A program made the position numbers and the translations under genes. A DNA stretch of 64,000 nucleotides. Origin: Bacteroidales bacterium. GTDB lineage: Bacteria; Bacteroidota; Bacteroidia; Bacteroidales; F082. The DNA lies in contig JASBYY010000005.1 in the NCBI GenBank assembly GCA_029983675.1, forward strand, positions 9,757 through 73,756, written 5' to 3'. The notes under the pieces are model-generated. The model was given only the letters and a program-made list of their open reading frames with translations. It had not been told where the DNA came from and ran no database searches. This document shows positions 17,570-24,515 of this stretch, in pieces (position 1 is the stretch's first letter; each line of letters starts with the position of its first letter).

Positions 17570-18730
17570 TCAAAAAGTCTTTTTTAGCCTTCTCATGGCT
17601 TCCATCACCGTAGCACGCGGACAGGCCAGGTTGATACGGAAATGGTTGGTGCCGTTGACACCGAAATCGCTGCCACGGTTAAAGTCAAGCTGTGCTTCCT
17701 GTGTCAGTTTGCGCCAAGTTTCGGTTTCGTCGAATCCGTAGGCGGAGAAATCGAGCCACATCATATAGGTGGCCTCCGGTTTGAAAAACTTGATTTTCGG
17801 CAAATTGATTCTCAAGAAGTCTGAGACATAATCCACATTCCCTTGCACATAATCAAGCAGTTGCTTCAGCCAATCATCACCCTCGTTCATAGCGGTTTGT
17901 GTTGCCACTTTTCCAAAAATATTGCCCAAATCAGCCTCCAAAGCGTGAAGATATGTGTTGAATACCGTCCGAAGCTCCGGATTTGAGATAATCGCCGTGG
18001 ATGTGGCTAAACCGGCCAGATTGAAAGTCTTGCTGGCTGCATGAAAGGTGACGGTGCGCTGCGCCAATTCATCGCTTAGCGATGCAAAAGGTGTGTGCTT
18101 GTAACCGGGCAGCACCAAGTCGCAATGTATTTCGTCGGAAATGACGATAAGATTATGCTTTTGACAGATTTCTCCAAGCAAGAGCAACTCGTCATAACGC
18201 CACGCACGTCCTACGGAATTATGAGGATTGCAGAGAATCAGCATTTTAGCCGTTTCAGCCTGATGCTCCAACAGTTCGAAATCCATTTCATAACCTTTTG
18301 CACCGACTTTCAAGGGATTGCATACCAATTTGCGGCCATGTCCGGTGGCGGCATGGTGAAAAGGCGGATAAACCGGCGTTTGGATGATGACTTCATCACC
18401 TTCTTGGGTCAAAGCCATCACGGCAACATTGAAACCGCAAACCACGCCGGGGGTAAACGAAAGCCACTCCTGCTTGACCTGCCACTGGTGGCGACGTTCT
18501 AACCAATGTATAATCGACTGAAAATAAGCCTCATCCTTGAAGTGATAGCCGTAAATAGGATGCAAAGCACGTTGCATGACGGCGTTACGCACAAAATCAG
18601 GGGTTTCAAAATCCATGTCGGCAACCCACATGGGCAGCACATTTTTATTTCCAAATACAGCCGCCCTCAAATCATACTTAACACAATTAGAATCAACGCG
18701 ATTGACAATTTTATCAAAGTTATATTTCAT
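17570..18730 (-). CDS. PatB/MalY-type PLP-dependent aminotransferase / C-S lyase
   Basis: 386 residues from MKYNFDKIVNR. 'LPMWVADMDFETPDFV' near the start, 'NPHNSVGRAW' and the PLP-lysine motif 'TFHAASKTFNLAGLATS' identify the class I fold-type enzymes MalY/PatB, usually cystathionine beta-lyases or cysteine desulfhydrases. The actual substrate is not fixed by the sequence. The open frame runs upstream through the oppositely oriented tRNA-Tyr, but this extension cannot be coding; an ATG four codons earlier (18742) is the only realistic alternative. Confidence 0.88.
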   Translation of the reverse strand: MKYNFDKIVNRVDSNCVKYDLRAAVFGNKNVLPMWVADMDFETPDFVRNAVMQRALHPIYGYHFKDEAYFQSIIHWLERRHQWQVKQEWLSFTPGVVCGFNVAVMALTQEGDEVIIQTPVYPPFHHAATGHGRKLVCNPLKVGAKGYEMDFELLEHQAETAKMLILCNPHNSVGRAWRYDELLLLGEICQKHNLIVISDEIHCDLVLPGYKHTPFASLSDELAQRTVTFHAASKTFNLAGLATSTAIISNPELRTVFNTYLHALEADLGNIFGKVATQTAMNEGDDWLKQLLDYVQGNVDYVSDFLRINLPKIKFFKPEATYMMWLDFSAYGFDETETWRKLTQEAQLDFNRGSDFGVNGTNHFRINLACPRATVMEAMRRLKKTF

Positions 18731-18805
18731 GGCCAAATTCATATTACATGCTGCAAAGTTGAGAAAAAAAACACCACAACCGCTTGTGTTTTCAAGAAAA
18801 CTATG

Positions 18806-18813
18806 TATTTTTG
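18806..18813 (+). promoter_or_regulatory. -7 box of tRNA-Tyr
   Basis: TATTTTTG, about 40 bp upstream of the mature tRNA 5' end. Confidence 0.55.
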
Positions 18814-18852
18814 CCGCGCGTTTCGAAAAAGAAATCGTGTTCTTTGTACAAG

Positions 18853-18937
18853 GGGGAGTCGCATAGTGGCAATTGCAACAGACTGTAAATCTGTCCTCGA
18901 ATGAGTTCGGTGGTTCGAGTCCACCTTCCCCCACCAC
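18853..18937 (+). tRNA. tRNA-Tyr (anticodon GTA)
   Basis: 85 nt with encoded CCA. The acceptor GGGGGAG pairs with TTCCCCC (one G-U), discriminator A. The anticodon arm ACAGACTGTAAATCTGT has GTA in the loop. A long variable arm (CCTCGAATGAGTTCGG) as expected for Tyr and the T-arm GGTGGTTCGAGTCCACC are present. Confidence 0.95.
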
Positions 18938-19321
18938 AACCTTCCTTGGGTGCGTTCCACACCTGCCATCTAAGCCTTTTTCCCTTACTATTTGTTTTGA
19001 TTTGTCTTTCTGAAAATGCAGACGCTTTTCATTGATTTTATCCATTTGAATGCGTATGAAGTTTTGTTTTTCCCTTGACCTGAATATACAGGAACAAAAA
19101 GAGGCCTTCCTTAACTGTTTGGGCGGTTTGAATTTGTAATAACTCATTCATTTTTAGTTACCAAGGAAGCCTATTTTACCATGTTTTGATAGGAAGATTT
19201 TAACCATTCACTGCCCCAATAATAGATTATTATTATAACATAATGCTATTTTGATAAATATTACCAATTGTTTTTACAAAATAAAAAGTTTGATTATTGT
19301 GATAATGAACTTGTTTTTGGT
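18938..19321. other. Gene-free stretch with an imperfect inverted repeat
   Basis: No gene was found. AGGCCTTCCTTAACT (from about 19102) and AGTTACCAAGGAAGCCT (ending about 19173) form an imperfect inverted repeat of roughly 15 bp around a 40-bp centre, which may be the trace of an insertion-sequence end. The rest is AT-rich with no clear structure. Confidence 0.35.
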
Positions 19322-19329
19322 TATTTTTG
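19322..19329 (+). promoter_or_regulatory. -7 box of the RRM protein gene
   Basis: TATTTTTG inside a short palindrome (GGTTATTTTTGCATAACC), 21 bp before the ATG. Confidence 0.5.
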
Positions 19330-19350
19330 CATAACCAATACGTGTGAGTT

Positions 19351-19659
19351 ATGAAAATTTTTGTTGCCAAACTGGCTTTTAAGACCACTACCGAAGATTT
19401 ACAGCGGTTGTTTGAGCAATTTGGGGTTGTGGAATCTTGTAGGGTGATTATGGATCGAGAAACGGGCAGATCCAAGTGTTACGGTTTTGTTGAAATGCCA
19501 AACGATGACGAGGCTTACAAAGCCATTGTCGAGACTGATGATACCGATTTCATGGGTAGTGTTTTGCAAGTGAAGAAATCGCGTCCTCAAGCGGAGAAGC
19601 CCCAGCAAGAGATACACAAACGTCCTTATAGACCGCATACGCCAAGCAAGCATGAATAA
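19351..19659 (+). CDS. Small RNA-binding protein with one RRM domain
   Basis: 102 residues. RNP2 is MKIFVAKL at the very N-terminus and RNP1 is RSKCYGFVEM at about residue 45, with the normal RRM spacing. The last 25 residues are a basic, Pro-rich tail. Such short RRM proteins occur in Bacteroidota and cyanobacteria, and in Bacteroides have been linked to post-transcriptional control. The RNP1 aromatic is Tyr-Gly-Phe, so RNA binding should be intact. It is monocistronic. Confidence 0.9.
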   Translation: MKIFVAKLAFKTTTEDLQRLFEQFGVVESCRVIMDRETGRSKCYGFVEMPNDDEAYKAIVETDDTDFMGSVLQVKKSRPQAEKPQQEIHKRPYRPHTPSKHE

Positions 19660-19840
19660 TACATCATATTGATTGTCAATATTTTGATTGTCATTTTCTG
19701 ATATTTTCTTGCAAACCTTGTCATAGGAAACCCAAAGATATTTTCTTTGGTAGTAGGGTGTGCTCTGGAATTTTTGCAGATCTTTCGATGTGGTTTTTCA
19801 ATTTTTTGGGCAACCTAACGCTACATATTGGGATTTTCAT

Positions 19841-19848
19841 TATTTTTG
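19841..19848 (+). promoter_or_regulatory. -7 box of tRNA-Arg(TCT)
   Basis: TATTTTTG, 16 bp before the tRNA 5' end. Confidence 0.55.
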
Positions 19849-19863
19849 CAGCCGCTAAGCGAT

Positions 19864-19937
19864 GGTCTGGTAGCTCAGTTGGATAGAGCAACAGCCTTCT
19901 AAGCTGTGGGTCTTGGGTTCGAGTCCCAACCGGATCA
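19864..19937 (+). tRNA. tRNA-Arg (anticodon TCT)
   Basis: 74 nt without encoded CCA. The acceptor GGTCTGG pairs with CCGGATC (two G-U), D-arm GCTCAGTTGGATAGAGC, anticodon loop CTTCTAA with TCT, T-arm TTGGGTTCGAGTCCCAA. Confidence 0.95.
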
Positions 19938-19946
19938 CGAAAAAAT

Positions 19947-19985
19947 CGAGAATCAGCCCTAATGGACTGATTCTCGTGTTTTTTA
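19947..19985 (+). terminator. Terminator of tRNA-Arg(TCT)
   Basis: Perfect 10-bp stem CGAGAATCAG / CTGATTCTCG around a 10-nt loop, followed by GTTTTTTAT. Confidence 0.85.
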
Positions 19986-20067
19986 TATGCACAGGATAAT
20001 TCTGCATGGCAAAAAAGAAACAGACGTGTGATCCCCAAAACACGCCCTGTGGGTGCGTCTAGAATGG

Positions 20068-20349
20068 CTATTTGCCGAAAATGTCGGAATGTGTGCCGGT
20101 CCTGATGAGCTTGATCAGCCGTATTGCTTCTTCCTTTGAATACAACAGAAGCCAGTCGGGCTTGATGTGGCACTCGCGGCAGCCTTTGAACTTTCCAGAC
20201 AGTGCATGATCCTTATTGCGCAAAGGCAATTTTTCACCATCGGCTAGCTTTTTCACCACCAAAACAAGTTCCTTTACGTCCAGTCCTCGTTTCTTAGCTG
20301 CCTTTACGTCTTTTTCGTACTGTGATGAAGTAATGATGTCAAATTTCAT
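20068..20349 (-). CDS. RelE/YafQ-type mRNA interferase toxin
   Basis: 93 residues. 'KFDIITSSQYEKDVKAAKKRGLD' at the start, 'DHALSGKFKGCRECHIKPDWLLLYS' and the C-terminal 'LIRTGTHSDIFGK' are the YafQ/RelE signature. H-x-L-x-G-x-x-x-G-x-R-E-x-H carries the catalytic-type His and the C-terminal THSDLF motif contains the second His. It cleaves mRNA on the ribosome when its antitoxin is degraded. It overlaps the antitoxin by 11 bp. Confidence 0.9.
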   Translation of the reverse strand: MKFDIITSSQYEKDVKAAKKRGLDVKELVLVVKKLADGEKLPLRNKDHALSGKFKGCRECHIKPDWLLLYSKEEAIRLIKLIRTGTHSDIFGK

Positions 20350-20545
20350 TCATTCTTTTTTCAAAGTCATCAAATTTGGTATAGCGTCTTCCCTTTCCTT
20401 TCTTCAGTTCATCAATGGCAGACATTGTCAGCTCATCGCCCTTCGGCTCTTTCTTTTCGTTGATAAGTCCAAGACCAACAAGGTATGCCAGCAACAGTTT
20501 TCCACTGCTTGTCTTTTCGTTAATTGTGATTGTGTAGGTTGCCAT
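20339..20545 (-). CDS. Antitoxin of the RelE/YafQ-type pair
   Basis: 68 residues from MATYTITINEKTSSGK. The N-terminal beta strand 'TYTITINEKTSSGKLLLAYL' and the basic/acidic C-terminal tail ('KKGKGRRYTKFDDFEKRMNEI') are typical of short antitoxins paired with YafQ in Bacteroidota. The start at 20545 is favoured over an upstream in-frame one because the -7 box (20570-20577) lies between them. The operon order antitoxin-toxin is standard. Confidence 0.82.
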   Translation of the reverse strand: MATYTITINEKTSSGKLLLAYLVGLGLINEKKEPKGDELTMSAIDELKKGKGRRYTKFDDFEKRMNEI

Positions 20546-20569
20546 GTCGTTTTTTCTCCTTTCTCTGTG

Positions 20570-20577
20570 CAAAGATA
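20570..20577 (-). promoter_or_regulatory. -7 box of the toxin-antitoxin operon
   Basis: TATCTTTG then C on the minus strand, 25 bp upstream of the antitoxin ATG. Confidence 0.6.
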
Positions 20578-20774
20578 ATGCGTTTTTTCGGTTTTGGGTT
20601 GGTTTGAAGCAGAAAAAAGCCCGCCACTGGTTCAAATAGCAAGCAGCATCACAATTATATGATGCCTATCGTTCCGGCAATAAAGTCGCCAAACGACAGA
20701 AAACTTTTTTCCAAGGCTCTGTTCCTTTCTAATGACCAATTGGAGTGTAATATGCCAACACAAAACTTCTATAC

Positions 20775-20820
20775 GCAAAAAAATAGCGGCGACCAGATTG
20801 CTCCAATCGCCGCTATTTTG
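20775..20820. terminator. Bidirectional terminator after the frameshifted lipoprotein gene
   Basis: AATAGCGGCGA (20782-20792) pairs perfectly with TCGCCGCTATT (20807-20817). The minus strand has a run of seven T immediately after the stem. Confidence 0.8.
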
Positions 20821-20836
20821 TTCACATAATGGCGCA

Positions 20837-22040
20837 TCAGTTGTCTTGTACTAAACGGACAGAGTAACCATAGTAGCGCGATAAGCCAAGTGCAGAACCA
20901 ACGCCGCAACTTAAACCGTAAAAACCATACGCTGTTTTTTCTTTAGAAGCATCTGCAAGCCAATAATAGCCGGTTCTTGACGAATTGTAAAACTTCACTT
21001 CTTTAACTTCACGAAATCCGCTTGCAGGAAAGAAAACAGCACCGGCATTCTCCATCTGCTGCCATTGCGTCAGGGTGTACAAATTTTTATCATAACCGTA
21101 TGCTGAAGGGTTAAACGAGCATCCTTCCGGAAGCCCCCAATCATCAGGCAGAAGAATGGATCCCTGAACTCCACTTATCGTCGCTCCAGCAGTTTTATGA
21201 GGCGTCCTTGCGTTTTCTTGTCAAAAACATCCATTCGTCCTTGGTCATCGTCCTCCATTGATTGGGTTGATTTCCGCCATTGACAATGCTATTGTACACG
21301 CCCCAATCGGCATTTTTGGTATCTCCGTATAAGTTGCATAAATGGCTGTTGTTCAGTACGGGTCCATAGCCGGAAACCTCATGAATCCAAGTAGAATCAT
21401 GAAAATAATCGTAAGGATGATAATACTTGTTTCCATTGTTCCATCCACTGGTTCCCCATCCAAACAAATCAATCCAACCTGCATAATCGGAAGCTATTAA
21501 GGCATTGTCGCACTTTTCGCCATTTTCCATCACATTACCTCTGATATTGTCTCCCACAAAATCAAACTGATTTTCAGCAAAACGCCATGTGTTGGTCGAG
21601 GCCTGATATTGCAAGTTGCCTTGCGAAAACAGCACCTGTTTATCTTCACTGACCGAGAAAAGGCCTTTCACCACTCCGCTTGGAAGCGTTTTTGTTGTAA
21701 AAGTAACGGTTTTGCTGTACTTCACATCGCCAGATACCACATACGCTCTGACATAATACTTCGTGTTCTCATTTAGCCCTGCTATTGTCACCGTAAAATC
21801 ACCGGCCTTGTTACCACTACTAATATGAGCCTTCTGCGTAGTAGGGTTGTCGGCAACATCCCAGCAAACACCGCAATCCGTAAAAGAGGCCAAACCGTCA
21901 ACGGAAAAACTACATTTTGCCGACATTGCACTGACATCATTGACAGAGACTTCGCCAACAGAAAGAAGTGCGGTTTTGTTGCAACTGAACAAACAAAGTG
22001 ACATGCAAATCAAAAAAACAAATCGGATACTTTTCATCAT
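20837..22040 (-). pseudogene. FISUMP-type lipoprotein gene broken by a single-base frameshift
   Basis: The first frame (22040 to 21195) starts MMKSIRFVFLICMSLCLFSC, a lipoprotein signal peptide with lipobox LFSC. A fibronectin-III-like repeat follows ('TKYYVRAYVVSGDVKYSKTVTFT'). The frame then stops after MFLTRKRKDAS. Removing one base in the AAACGCAAGG tract (21205-21220) continues as RTPHKTAGATISGVQGSILL...PDDWG and joins without a stop to the downstream frame ending NAGAVFFPASGFR ... YGYSVRLVQDN at 20837. That C-terminal end is typical of the Fibrobacter-succinogenes-major-paralogous-like surface proteins. It may be a real pseudogene, a phase-variable site or a sequencing error. Confidence 0.85.
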
Positions 22041-22350
22041 TATTCTTCTGCCCGACAGTTCCTTTCAGGCTTTAATGTAAAACAAAGAAGCGTGGAACTG
22101 AGCCCCTTACCATACGTATTATCTCACCTAGTTATGATAGCCTTAGCGCAAACTCACAAGATTATCTGGTTTGCCTGTAAGAATATTACAATCAGAAAAG
22201 GATTTACACTTCTTATAATAACAAAATCTCAAGGATTATTAAACAATCCGGGTGCAAAGTTGGAATAAATACTGATTTAGGATAATGTCAGATGCTACAT
22301 AAAATGATAAGATTCGTACAAAACACATTCCTCCAGATGATTAGAAAAGG
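22041..22350. other. Gene-free stretch upstream of the FISUMP-type gene
   Basis: No gene was found. On the minus strand CAACTTTGC at about 22255-22263 resembles a -7 box (first base off). Nothing else stands out. Confidence 0.3.
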
Positions 22351-22351
22351 T

Positions 22352-22380
22352 AAAATCGTCCTGATTTTCGGACGATTGTA
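22352..22380 (-). terminator. Putative terminator of lpxD
   Basis: AATCGTCC (22354-22361) pairs with GGACGATT (22370-22377); the minus strand then reads TTTTACCTTTT. The T-run is interrupted, so the terminator may be weak. Confidence 0.5.
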
Positions 22381-22406
22381 TCTCTGTATTCTAAGGAAAG
22401 ATAAGC

Positions 22407-23342
22407 TCACCGTTTGCTGTAGTAGTCTTTCAATAGTTCGGGTAGTCGGCTCAGTGCGGCTTGTTCGCGCCATTGTTTCCTGACATCACGTGCAGGCGTA
22501 CCGAACACGGTTTTCCCGGGTTCAATGGACTTGTCCACAGCCGATGTCGCCAGCACCACCGCTCCTTTGCCCACCACAATATCTTTGTTGACACAGACGC
22601 GCCCCCATAGAATCACGTCATCTTCAATGCGGGTGACGCCTGCAATGGCCGCTTGGCTTCCAATCAGACAATTGCATCCGATATAGGTGTCATGCCCCAC
22701 TTGGCAATGATTGTCAAATTTGGTTCCTTCGCCAACAAAAGTGTCGGATGTGACACCACGGTCGATGGCACACATAGCGCCTATTTCCACATTATCGCCA
22801 ATCACCACGCGCCCAAACGATTCAAATTTCTTATAGCCATCGGCACGACACTGGAAATAGTACCCGTCGGCTCCGATGACACTTCCCGAATGGATGATGA
22901 CATTATCGCCAATGACACAATGGTCGTAAATGCTGACATTGGGATGAATGGTACAGTTTTTACCGATAACGGTGTGGTTTCCGACAAAGGCTCCCGGCAT
23001 AATTACGGTACCTTCGCCAATGACAGCAGTGGGGCTGACCGCTTGAACAACAGGCTCTTTGGGACGGTAATGCCGCATGATGCGAAGAAAGGCATCGAAA
23101 GGATCGTCGTGCAGCAGTAGTGCCTTCCCTTCGGGGCACTCCACCCTCTTGTTGATGAGTATGGTCGTGGCAGCTGAATTGAGCGCCTTCGCGTAGTACT
23201 TGGAGTGATCGACGAAAGTGATGTCGCCCGGTTCCACACAGTGAATCTCATTAAGGCCTGTGATGGCAAAATCGGACCGGCCGACAAAGTCAGCTTCGAT
23301 TAGGGCTGCAATTTGTTGCAATGTGGCTTGTGGAATCTTCAT
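22407..23342 (-). CDS. lpxD: UDP-3-O-acylglucosamine N-acyltransferase (LpxD family)
   Basis: 311 residues. It transfers the 3-hydroxyacyl chain to UDP-3-O-acyl-glucosamine in lipid A synthesis. The N-terminal uridine-binding domain contains 'CVEPGDITFVDHSKYYAKAL', followed by the hexapeptide left-handed beta-helix ('GEGTVIMPGAFVGNHTVIGKNCTIHPNVSIYDHCVIGDN', 'VGHDTYIGCNCLIGSQAAIAG'). The length is a little under the usual 340. Bacteroidota often encode more than one LpxD homologue, so this could be the paralogue rather than the one in the lpx operon; no other lpx genes are adjacent. Confidence 0.88.
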   Translation of the reverse strand: MKIPQATLQQIAALIEADFVGRSDFAITGLNEIHCVEPGDITFVDHSKYYAKALNSAATTILINKRVECPEGKALLLHDDPFDAFLRIMRHYRPKEPVVQAVSPTAVIGEGTVIMPGAFVGNHTVIGKNCTIHPNVSIYDHCVIGDNVIIHSGSVIGADGYYFQCRADGYKKFESFGRVVIGDNVEIGAMCAIDRGVTSDTFVGEGTKFDNHCQVGHDTYIGCNCLIGSQAAIAGVTRIEDDVILWGRVCVNKDIVVGKGAVVLATSAVDKSIEPGKTVFGTPARDVRKQWREQAALSRLPELLKDYYSKR

Positions 23343-23365
23343 AGATATCAGTTTGTTATGCCGTG

Positions 23366-23373
23366 CAAAAATA
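23366..23373 (-). promoter_or_regulatory. -7 box of lpxD
   Basis: Minus-strand TATTTTTG, about 24 bp upstream of the start codon. Confidence 0.55.
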
Positions 23374-23392
23374 CCGAAAATGAAAAAACAAA

Positions 23393-23521
23393 AGGAGGTG
23401 TGTCATAATTAATTGCCGCGTTACTTGCGACATTCTGCTTCGGTCATAGCGCCTTGCACTTTGCACTTCTTTTATACAGCTAAAAAGAGGCTGTGTCAAA
23501 AATTGATTCTGACACAGCCTC
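23393..23521. repeat. Dispersed intergenic repeat, copy 1 (ends in terminator hairpin)
   Basis: About 129 bp. Shared blocks with 47143-47304 include GTGTGTCAT, AATTGCCGC or TTTGCCGCC, GCTTCGG, CTTGCACTTTGC and the hairpin GAGGCTGTG ... CACAGCC. The hairpin half is also at 45622-45657. It lies between lpxD and efp. Confidence 0.6.
23482..23521 (-). terminator. Terminator of efp (part of the dispersed repeat)
   Basis: GAGGCTGTGTC (23487-23497) pairs perfectly with GACACAGCCTC (23511-23521). On the minus strand the stem is followed by TTTTTA. Confidence 0.75.
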
Positions 23522-23548
23522 AAATTATTTCAGGTCGATAGGCATCAA

Positions 23549-24112
23549 TTATGCTTTCACACGTTCGCAGTACTCCCCTGTACGTGTGTCGATTCTGAGC
23601 ATATCATCGGTGTTGATAAACAACGGCACTTTTACAACGGCACCCGTTTCAAGGGTGGCGTCCTTCATGGCGTTGGTGGCGGTGTTACCTTTTTCGCCGG
23701 GTTCGGTATAGGTGACCTTCAACACGGTTTTCACAGGCATTTCTGCATAAAGAATGGTTTCGGTAGAAGCGTCAACAACAACGTCCACGACATCGCTTTC
23801 TTTCATATACTTCACACCGGTAATGCTACCCTCGGCAATCGGAATCTGTTCGTAGGTCTCAGTGTGCATGAATATGTAATCTTCATCTTCCTTGTAAAGG
23901 TACTGGAAAGGACGGTGCTCAACACGGACATCTTCAAGTTTCACACCAATGTCGAAGCGTTTTTCGAGCACGTTGCCCGAAAGAACGTCTTTCAGCTTGA
24001 TACGCATGATGGTATTTCCTTTTCCCGGCTTGACATGCTGGAAATCAATGCAGAAGTAAATCTTTCCGTCCATGCGGATGGCACTTCCTATCTTTACGTC
24101 TTGACTTAACAT
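23549..24112 (-). CDS. efp: Translation elongation factor P
   Basis: 187 residues, standard length. EF-P relieves ribosome stalling at polyproline stretches. The KOW-like N-domain has the tip loop HVKPGKGNT, in which K31 is the residue modified in many bacteria. 'ATLETGAVVKVPLFINTDDMLRIDTRTGEYCERVKA' at the C-terminus is the conserved OB-domain signature. It is monocistronic between its own promoter and terminator. Confidence 0.97.
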   Translation of the reverse strand: MLSQDVKIGSAIRMDGKIYFCIDFQHVKPGKGNTIMRIKLKDVLSGNVLEKRFDIGVKLEDVRVEHRPFQYLYKEDEDYIFMHTETYEQIPIAEGSITGVKYMKESDVVDVVVDASTETILYAEMPVKTVLKVTYTEPGEKGNTATNAMKDATLETGAVVKVPLFINTDDMLRIDTRTGEYCERVKA

Positions 24113-24150
24113 ATAGTGACTTTTTATTTGTGAATCTGTAAATTTTGGCG

Positions 24151-24158
24151 CAAAGATA
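24151..24158 (-). promoter_or_regulatory. -7 box of efp
   Basis: Minus-strand TATCTTTG followed by CGCC, 39 bp upstream of the ATG. Confidence 0.55.
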
Positions 24159-24337
24159 CTGTTTTTCTTTCAAATATGGATTTTTTGCTTGCGATAACTG
24201 TATAAACACCACCTGACACCTATTGTTTTCCGCCATAGATTGCTATGATTCAACCATATATAACTTATCAACAACAAAAGTTGATTTCTTTACCATTATA
24301 AATTTTAGAATATGCGACAACAAGTAGAATCATTTTC

Positions 24338-24345
24338 TATATTTG
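24338..24345 (+). promoter_or_regulatory. -7 box of the TonB-dependent receptor transcript
   Basis: TATATTTG followed by C. It leaves a leader of roughly 160 nt before the receptor ATG, which contains a 44-codon open frame. Confidence 0.5.
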
Positions 24346-24380
24346 CATCAAAATAGCGCAAAAAAAAGAAAGGTATAGAT

Positions 24381-24515
24381 ATGAAAAAATCCGCAGCAAG
24401 GTTTTTTCTTGGTGTTGGCGACAATTATTATGTTGCAGACAGGATGAAGGAGGATGCTTATGATTTATGGAACATTCAAACAACTCTATTATTAACTCAA
24501 AACTATTATCTATGA
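24381..24515 (+). CDS. Possible leader ORF (44 aa) upstream of the TonB receptor
   Basis: ATG at 24381 opens 44 codons (MKKSAARFFLGVGDNYYVAD...) and its TGA overlaps the receptor ATG as ATGA (24512-24515). It lies wholly in the predicted 5' leader. It is not hydrophobic enough for a signal peptide and I recognise no family. The overlap would allow translational coupling, but it could be chance. Confidence 0.25.
   Translation: MKKSAARFFLGVGDNYYVADRMKEDAYDLWNIQTTLLLTQNYYL

Noticed and set aside
18731..19147. 139-codon N-terminal extension of the PatB-type aminotransferase
   Set aside because: It runs antisense through tRNA-Tyr and its translation is not protein-like; the family N-terminus begins at 18730.
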